Positions 55,796-61,102 of a stretch of 61,102 nt of DNA are shown in pieces; position 1 is the first letter of the stretch; each line of letters opens with the position of its first letter. The position numbers and the translations under genes are program-made. The notes beneath the pieces were generated by a model that was not told where the DNA came from, did no database searches, and saw only the letters and a list, made by a program, of their open reading frames with translations. This DNA is from Ruminococcus sp. (GTDB lineage: Bacteria > Bacillota > Clostridia > Oscillospirales > Ruminococcaceae). The stretch lies in NCBI GenBank assembly GCA_017534835.1, contig JAFXVT010000025.1, positions 1-61,102 on the forward strand. The letters are read 5' to 3'.

Positions 55796-58552
55796 ATGAA
55801 CAGATATGTAAAAAGCACGGCAGCGTCCGTATTGGCGGCGGCACTGTCTGCAAGCGCTGTACCATATGTTTCGTACAGCGAAACTGCCGATGCGGCAGAT
55901 GCACTGATGACGCGCGATGTCTGGTGTGCGAATGAGGACGTCAACCGCTGGGAATCGGAGCATTTCCAGTTCATATGGGGCAAGAACGGCGCGGATTCAC
56001 CGAAGATAACGCAGAGCTTTCTTGAGGAGAACGCGAAGAATCTCGAAGCGTGCTGGGACGTCTATATGAACGACCTGTCTATGGAGGAGCCGACCCAGTC
56101 GGTGAATATGCGCCTCCGCGACGGAAACAGATACAAGGTCAATTTCTATATCTCCGGCACGGGTCTTTCCCCGTTCACCGATGACTGGGCATATATGGGC
56201 TACGACAGTCAGGGCTATGCGTTTATGTTCTGCTGCGTCGGAGCTATGCAGAATTCGCCGAATCCTTCATGGGTGCTCCCGCACGAATTCGGACACGTTG
56301 TGACCGCTCATCAGCTCGGCTGGAACGAGAACAAGTACGTTCAGTCGTGGTGGGAGGCTATCGCGAACTGGTACCGCGAGCAATTCCTGTATTCCGATTA
56401 TTACAGCAGTCAGTGGGGGAACGTGAGCGGAGTCACCGATTACTTCGAGACCTATATGAAAAATCTCTGCTTCACGCCTATCCTCGGGCGCGACAACTAC
56501 GCTTCGTGGGCGTTTCTCCAGTACATCACGGAGAATCCCGACGGACTTCCCGGATACGGCAGCAGCTTCGTCAAGGACCTTATGCAGCAGGGACAGCGCG
56601 ACGAGTATCCCTACGCTGAGATAGAGCGTATCTCAGGCGCGGATATGAAGGACACGCTCGGTCACTATGCAAAGCGCCTCGCTACCCTCGACCTCGCACA
56701 CAAGAAGGATTATCAGGCGCTGCAGAACGAGCTCCTCGCACGCGGCGAGTGGAACTGGGGCGAGATATTCACGCTTCTTGAGAACACCTCCGGAAGGGAG
56801 AACTTCTACACAGTCCCGACTGAGCGCGCGCCGCAGCAGTTCGGCGTGAACATCGTTCCGCTCGAAGTGACGGGCGACACTATTTCGGTAACTCTCGAAG
56901 GTCTTACAAAGACTGCCGGTGCCGACTGGCGAGCCTGCATCGCTGTTGAGCAGATAGACGGAACTACACGGTATTCCGACCTTTTCAGTTCCGGCGAGAC
57001 TATGACGATGAGCTTCGACAGCGGCAGAGATTCCGCCGCATATCTCACCGTCACCGCGACTCCCGACAGCTCCGCATGGCAGCAGATAGGCGTTCCGTGG
57101 GCTTACGGGAGCGGAGAGTTCGACGAGACTCACTACCCCTTCCTCGGAAAGACACGCTATCCGTGGGGAGCGACTATCACAGGCGCTGCAATAAAGCAGT
57201 CGCAGGATAAGACCGCTGCATCACGCGGTTCGCGTCACGCCAACGGCGGCGGATTTGTCGCAGCGACAGCAAATGTCGATGCCTCGGCATATGTAGGACC
57301 GGATGCGAAGGTGCTCGGTTTCGCGACAGTCAGCGGAAATGCGGTCATTGACGGTCACGCCGTGGTAACAGGAAATGCGAAGGTATCCGGAAATGCAGTC
57401 GTCACAGGACACGCAGTCGTTGCCGAGGATGCAGTCGTGAAGGATAATGCGGTGATCGCTGACTACGCCGGAGTAATGGGACAGGCAGTGATCTCGGATA
57501 ATGCGAGAGTCATCGAGAGCGGACTCGTTTTCAATAAATACACCGTCAGCGGAAGTGCGACCGTGAAGGGCGTAGCATACTGCCTCAGCAGCGGCTCTGC
57601 AAGCGGTCAGGCAATGCCCGACGGCGATTTCTACGACGATTCCGGCAGAAGCATACAAAAGGGCTCCGTTTTCGGCTGGGCGAGCTATGACGATTATGCG
57701 CTCAACCGTCCCTACACGGACGGTCAGCTCGCTGCGCTCGAATTCACAGCTGACAGCTCCGACATCGCCGCAGATGTGTACACCTCCACATTCGGCATAG
57801 CTATGGGAGCTCCGAGCTGGGGCGAAAATGTCACCTCCGGAAAGGGCGTGCTCACATTTGACGGCTCACAGTACATCATCGCTGACAGCTCATACGCTGC
57901 ACTTCACGATGCTGAATATCAGACGGCAGTTCTCCTCCGCAGCAACGGCAGGAACGAGATATTCAGCTTCGGCTCGTCGGATAAGAGCATTTCGCTCGCG
58001 GCTGAGAACGGCTCGATAAAGCTTTTGGGCGTGAACGGCGAGAGCGTCGTGCTCGAAAATGCGTATGCTCCCGGCGAGTGGGCTACAGTAAGCGTGCTCA
58101 TTTCCGGCGGAAAGGCTGAGCTGAAGATAAATAACGGAGCTGAGACAAAAACGGCTTCCGGAGCATTTTCCGCTGAGCCGGTCGATGTTATCAGCTCGGA
58201 CAGCTCTTACCTCATCGGCGCAGGAATGAACGGCTCGATGGACTATTTCCGCGTATTCGGCAAGGACGTTGAAGACGCTGAGTATTACTACACCGAAAAG
58301 GAGGACATCTCCTCCGCACCTGTGACCGGCTTCGTCGGTGACCTCGACAGCGACGGCAGAGTCGATTCCTTCGACCTCGTGCTTATGAGAAAGGCTGTTG
58401 TCGACATCGGCAGTCTCACGGACAGAAAAGCCCTTGCGGCGGCAGATGTGAACGGCGACAGCTCAGTGAATGTTGCCGACCTCGTCGCGCTCAGCGGCTA
58501 TCTTCTCGGCAGAGAGAAGAGCTTCGGCGCAGGCAGCACGTATATAATATGA
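55796..58552 (+). CDS. Secreted dockerin protein with HEFGH metallopeptidase-like domain
   Basis: 918 residues from ATG 55796 (GGAGGG seven bases upstream); the frame is open earlier through the leader. Signal peptide 1-33. A zinc-binding HEFGH (163-167) lies in WVLPHEFGHVVTAHQLG, followed by a Trp/Tyr-rich catalytic-like domain. Residues about 500-590 are hexapeptide repeats (GNAVVTGHAVVAEDAVVKDN type), a left-handed beta-helix; 640-840 is LamG/concanavalin-like. The C-terminus (855-918) is a canonical dockerin with DLDSDGRVDSFDLVLMRKA and DVNGDSSVNVADLVALSGYL. It can join the cellulosome. Whether it cleaves protein or is a structural DUF6055-like module is open. Confidence 0.82.
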   Translation: MNRYVKSTAASVLAAALSASAVPYVSYSETADAADALMTRDVWCANEDVNRWESEHFQFIWGKNGADSPKITQSFLEENAKNLEACWDVYMNDLSMEEPTQSVNMRLRDGNRYKVNFYISGTGLSPFTDDWAYMGYDSQGYAFMFCCVGAMQNSPNPSWVLPHEFGHVVTAHQLGWNENKYVQSWWEAIANWYREQFLYSDYYSSQWGNVSGVTDYFETYMKNLCFTPILGRDNYASWAFLQYITENPDGLPGYGSSFVKDLMQQGQRDEYPYAEIERISGADMKDTLGHYAKRLATLDLAHKKDYQALQNELLARGEWNWGEIFTLLENTSGRENFYTVPTERAPQQFGVNIVPLEVTGDTISVTLEGLTKTAGADWRACIAVEQIDGTTRYSDLFSSGETMTMSFDSGRDSAAYLTVTATPDSSAWQQIGVPWAYGSGEFDETHYPFLGKTRYPWGATITGAAIKQSQDKTAASRGSRHANGGGFVAATANVDASAYVGPDAKVLGFATVSGNAVIDGHAVVTGNAKVSGNAVVTGHAVVAEDAVVKDNAVIADYAGVMGQAVISDNARVIESGLVFNKYTVSGSATVKGVAYCLSSGSASGQAMPDGDFYDDSGRSIQKGSVFGWASYDDYALNRPYTDGQLAALEFTADSSDIAADVYTSTFGIAMGAPSWGENVTSGKGVLTFDGSQYIIADSSYAALHDAEYQTAVLLRSNGRNEIFSFGSSDKSISLAAENGSIKLLGVNGESVVLENAYAPGEWATVSVLISGGKAELKINNGAETKTASGAFSAEPVDVISSDSSYLIGAGMNGSMDYFRVFGKDVEDAEYYYTEKEDISSAPVTGFVGDLDSDGRVDSFDLVLMRKAVVDIGSLTDRKALAAADVNGDSSVNVADLVALSGYLLGREKSFGAGSTYII

Positions 58553-58557
58553 ACGAT

Positions 58558-58589
58558 ACGGGGAGCTCAGTTATGGGCTTCCCGTTTTT
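58558..58589 (+). terminator. Terminator of the dockerin gene
   Basis: Stem ACGGGGAGC/GCTTCCCGT (one G-U) followed by T5. Confidence 0.75.
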
Positions 58590-58612
58590 CTGCATTTATT
58601 CTCATTCTGTGA

Positions 58613-58641
58613 TTGACAATTTGTGCGGCAGATGATATAAT
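58613..58641 (+). promoter_or_regulatory. Promoter of proS
   Basis: TTGACA (58613-58618), 17-nt spacer, TGATATAAT (TATAAT 58636-58641): full consensus. The 40-nt leader is too short for a T-box. Confidence 0.92.
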
Positions 58642-58683
58642 GTATGTATCTATGTTTATCAAACAGAAAAGAGGACTGTGTAA

Positions 58684-60123
58684 ATGGCAAAGGATAAAAA
58701 ACTTGTTACCGCGATAACCTCTATGGACGAGGATTTCACACAGTGGTACACCGACATATGCAAAAAGGCCGAGCTCGTTGAGTATACGAGCGTAAAGGGC
58801 TGTCTCGTTATCAGACCCTACGGCTACGCTATCTGGGAGAATATCCAGCATATCCTCGACGGTATGTTCAAGGCTACAGGTCACGAGAACGTATGTATGC
58901 CTATGTTTATCCCCGAGAGCCTTCTCCAGAAGGAAAAGGACCACGTTGAGGGCTTCGCTCCCGAGGTAGCATGGGTAACTCACGGCGGAAGCGAAAAGCT
59001 CGAGGACAGACTTTGTGTACGTCCTACATCCGAGACTCTCTTCTGCGAGCACTATGCAAACATCGTTCACTCCTACCGCGACCTCCCCAAGCTCTACAAT
59101 CAGTGGGTAAGCGTTGTGCGCTGGGAGAAGACGACCCGTCCCTTCCTCCGTTCAAGAGAATTCCTCTGGCAGGAGGGACATACTATCCACGCAACAGCTC
59201 AGGAGGCTATAGAGGAGACCGAGCGTATGCTCAACCTCTATGCTCAGTTCTGCGAGGAAGCTCTTGCAATGCCTGTTGTAAAGGGCAAGAAGACCGAGAG
59301 CGACAAGTTCGCCGGAGCTGTGTCCACCTACGCTATCGAAGCTCTTATGCATGACGGCAAGGCTCTTCAGGCTGGTACATCACACTATTTCGGCGACGGC
59401 TTCGCAAAGGCTTTCGGGATAGAATACACCGACAAGGACAACAAGCGCGTAAATCCCCACCAGACGAGCTGGGGCGTATCCACACGTCTCATCGGCGGCG
59501 TTATAATGACTCACGGCGACGATAACGGTCTCGTTCTTCCGCCTGCTGTTGCTCCGATACAGGTAGTTATAATCCCCGTTGCTCAACACAAGGAGGGCGT
59601 ACTTGATAAGGCAAACGAGCTCAGAGAGCGCCTTGTCAAGCTCGGTCTGCGCGTAAAGCTCGACGACAGCGAGAATTCTCCCGGATGGAAGTTCGCCGAG
59701 TACGAGATGAAGGGCGTTCCGCTCCGTGTCGAGATAGGTCCGCGCGACATCGAGGAGGGCAACTGTGTCATCGCTTCACGCTGGAACGGCGAGAAGGTAA
59801 CTGTGTCTCTCACAGACCTCGAGACCTCCGTTCAGGCTAAGCTCAAGGAAGCTCACGACGGTATGTATCAGAAGGCTCTCGACAATCGCAACAGAAGAAC
59901 ATATTCCTGCACAACTCTCGATGAGATAACAAAGTCCCTCGAAGCCGGCGACGGCTTTGTCAAGGCTATGTGGTGCGGCGATGAGGCCTGCGAGGACGAG
60001 ATAAAGGAGAAGACAGGCGTGGGCTCACGCTGTATCCCCTTCGAGCAGGAGCACCTCTCCGATGTGTGCGTCTGCTGCGGCAAGCCTGCCAAGCATATGG
60101 TCTACTGGGGCAAGGCATATTGA
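58684..60123 (+). CDS. proS: Prolyl-tRNA synthetase (ProS type 3)
   Basis: Class II synthetase charging tRNA(Pro). 479 residues, the length of the archaeal/eukaryote-like ProS form without the editing insertion. Motif 2 region [20 protein letters not shown] and motif 3 [17 protein letters not shown] are intact; the anticodon domain and a C-terminal Cys-containing zinc-like domain ([16 protein letters not shown] end) follow. GAGGACTGTGTAA precedes the ATG. Confidence 0.95.
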   Translation: MAKDKKLVTAITSMDEDFTQWYTDICKKAELVEYTSVKGCLVIRPYGYAIWENIQHILDGMFKATGHENVCMPMFIPESLLQKEKDHVEGFAPEVAWVTHGGSEKLEDRLCVRPTSETLFCEHYANIVHSYRDLPKLYNQWVSVVRWEKTTRPFLRSREFLWQEGHTIHATAQEAIEETERMLNLYAQFCEEALAMPVVKGKKTESDKFAGAVSTYAIEALMHDGKALQAGTSHYFGDGFAKAFGIEYTDKDNKRVNPHQTSWGVSTRLIGGVIMTHGDDNGLVLPPAVAPIQVVIIPVAQHKEGVLDKANELRERLVKLGLRVKLDDSENSPGWKFAEYEMKGVPLRVEIGPRDIEEGNCVIASRWNGEKVTVSLTDLETSVQAKLKEAHDGMYQKALDNRNRRTYSCTTLDEITKSLEAGDGFVKAMWCGDEACEDEIKEKTGVGSRCIPFEQEHLSDVCVCCGKPAKHMVYWGKAY

Positions 60124-60190
60124 TCAGGATCAGCATCAGCCCCGAAGCAGCGCTCTGAATAATTACAGGGATAATGTAAACGATCATAGA

Positions 60191-60218
60191 AGAAGGACCC
60201 TTTTCTGAAGGGTCCTTC
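60191..60218 (+). terminator. Terminator of proS
   Basis: 11-bp stem GAAGGACCCTT/AAGGGTCCTTC with loop TTCTG; short AT-rich tail. Confidence 0.7.
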
Positions 60219-60303
60219 ATATTCTGTCTGCCATATTGCTTTATTAGGTAAAACTGCACAAATTTGTTGTAAAAAATAGTACACTGCAATTTCTGTAAAC
60301 CTA

Positions 60304-60332
60304 TTGTAATAAAGTTACAAATCTGATATAAT
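60304..60332 (+). promoter_or_regulatory. Promoter of the cellobiose phosphorylase gene
   Basis: TTGTAA (60304-60309), 17-nt spacer, TGATATAAT (TATAAT 60327-60332). Confidence 0.85.
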
Positions 60333-60388
60333 AGTAATATCGCGGATTATATCACCGCACAGCATAGTAAAACAAAGGAGAAAAATTT

Positions 60389-61102
60389 ATGAAGTTCGGA
60401 TTTTTTGACGACGTCAACAAGGAATATGTTATCAATTCCCCTAAGACACCCTATCCGTGGATAAACTACCTCGGAAACCAGGGCTTCTTCTCACTCATCT
60501 CAAACACAGCAGGCGGCTACTGTTTCTATAAGGACGCTCGTCTCCGCCGTATCACACGTTACCGCTACAACAACGTTCCGATAGATATGGGCGGCCGTTA
60601 CTTCTACATAAACGACAACGGCACGATCTGGAACCCCGGCTGGTCCCCCGTTAAGACCGAGCTCGATGAATATGAGTGCCGTCACGGTATGGGCTACACC
60701 ATCATCAAGGGCAAAAAGAACGGACTCAAGGCTGAAGTTACTTTCTTCGTTCCTCAGAACTACGACGGCGAAGTTCAGCAGGTAGTCCTCACAAATGACA
60801 GCAGCGAGGCAAAGAGCTTCTCTATCTTCTCTCTGGCTGAATGGTGCCTCTGGGACGCTCAGGACGACTGCACAAACTTCCAGAGAAACTTCTCTACAGG
60901 CCGTGTTGAGATCGAAGGCTCCACTATCTACCACGTGACTGAGTACAGAGACAGACGTAATCACTACGCTTTCTATACTGTAAATGATACTATCGACGGC
61001 TATGACACGGATCGTGATTCATTCTTCGGAAGCATCTACAACGGCTGGGCTGACCCCCAGACTGTTATCGCTGACAAGCCCTCGAACTCCTTCGCTGACG
61101 GC
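60389..61102 (+). CDS. Cellobiose phosphorylase (GH94), 5' part
   Basis: Splits cellobiose with phosphate into glucose 1-phosphate and glucose in the cytoplasm. The first 238 residues are visible; the gene runs off the right edge without a stop. [20 protein letters not shown], then [20 protein letters not shown] (quoted separately) and [20 protein letters not shown] are the conserved N-terminal beta domain of cellobiose phosphorylases. AAAGGAG is eight bases before the ATG and a good promoter lies 57 bp upstream. It links the cellulosome genes to central metabolism. Confidence 0.92.
   Translation, partial: MKFGFFDDVNKEYVINSPKTPYPWINYLGNQGFFSLISNTAGGYCFYKDARLRRITRYRYNNVPIDMGGRYFYINDNGTIWNPGWSPVKTELDEYECRHGMGYTIIKGKKNGLKAEVTFFVPQNYDGEVQQVVLTNDSSEAKSFSIFSLAEWCLWDAQDDCTNFQRNFSTGRVEIEGSTIYHVTEYRDRRNHYAFYTVNDTIDGYDTDRDSFFGSIYNGWADPQTVIADKPSNSFADG

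Noticed and set aside
58642-58683. T-box leader for proS
   Set aside because: Only about 40 nt between promoter and start codon, too short for a T-box.

Overview
The window looks like a chromosomal segment of a cellulosome-bearing Ruminococcus (Clostridia, Oscillospiraceae), closest in layout to R. flavefaciens. The main evidence is a complete minus-strand scaffoldin cluster at 9178-21302. Read in the direction of transcription the order is scaC, scaA, scaB, cttA, scaE, which is the order known for the R. flavefaciens sca locus. Base composition is mid-GC in genes and AT-rich between genes, promoters are sigma-A type (often with an extended TGATATAAT -10), and Thr-rich linkers are abundant. 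No rRNA, tRNA, CRISPR array, IS element or prophage was seen. The assignment rests on gene content only; no database search was run. Layout: 1-8237 is housekeeping (trpS; mazG-hup-rqcP; an epimerase; a lone sugar-binding lipoprotein; a MetH-reactivation protein with metF; ung). 8403-9134 is a TtcA-like PP-loop protein whose 3' end doubles as the scaE terminator. 9178-21302 is the cellulosome cluster: ScaC (adaptor), ScaA, ScaB (nine cohesins plus an X-dockerin), CttA (Thr-rich linker plus X-dockerin) and ScaE (single cohesin, cell-wall anchor). 21740-24752 holds a CapA-like lipoprotein and gtrA-dus. 24843-29156 is a sporulation/germination block: a small RNA candidate, spoIIID flanked by diverged inverted repeats, a small Cys protein, and gerA-gerB-gerC with a half-length GerC. 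29305-31815 has corA behind a leader peptide and an AT-rich accessory cassette (ribbon-helix-helix regulator, VanZ-like protein, DUF4352-like protein). 31942-37110 has an acetyltransferase, a two-component system whose regulator lacks the phospho-acceptor Asp, ymdB-spoVS and a nucleoside kinase. 37402-49602 has an aldose epimerase, two zinc-ribbon proteins, citrate synthase, a heterodimeric ABC exporter, a secreted lipoprotein, an orphan MazF, a CPBP protease and spoVAD-spoVAE. 49645-61102 has two leucine-rich surface proteins, a LacI/GGDEF-like/AraC hybrid regulator divergent from a dockerin-bearing metallopeptidase, proS and the start of a cellobiose phosphorylase. How it fits together (inference): enzyme and ScaC dockerins dock on ScaA or on the three ScaA-type cohesins of ScaB; ScaA docks on the six other ScaB cohesins; the X-dockerins of ScaB and CttA dock on wall-anchored ScaE; liberated cellobiose is split by the phosphorylase at the right edge. 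SpoIIID, GerABC, SpoVS, SpoVAD and SpoVAE, with sigma-E/G-like promoters in front of some of them, suggest the lineage sporulates or recently did. Yet yabP/yabQ are absent after rqcP, spoVAC is absent before spoVAD, and GerC is truncated. The most interesting items are the noncoding ones: a 6S-like dumbbell element (5331-5470), a promoter-to-terminator small RNA (24843-24975), a corA leader ORF, a spoVAD ribosome site buried in a terminator hairpin, repeats around spoIIID, and long leaders in front of scaC and the dockerin peptidase.
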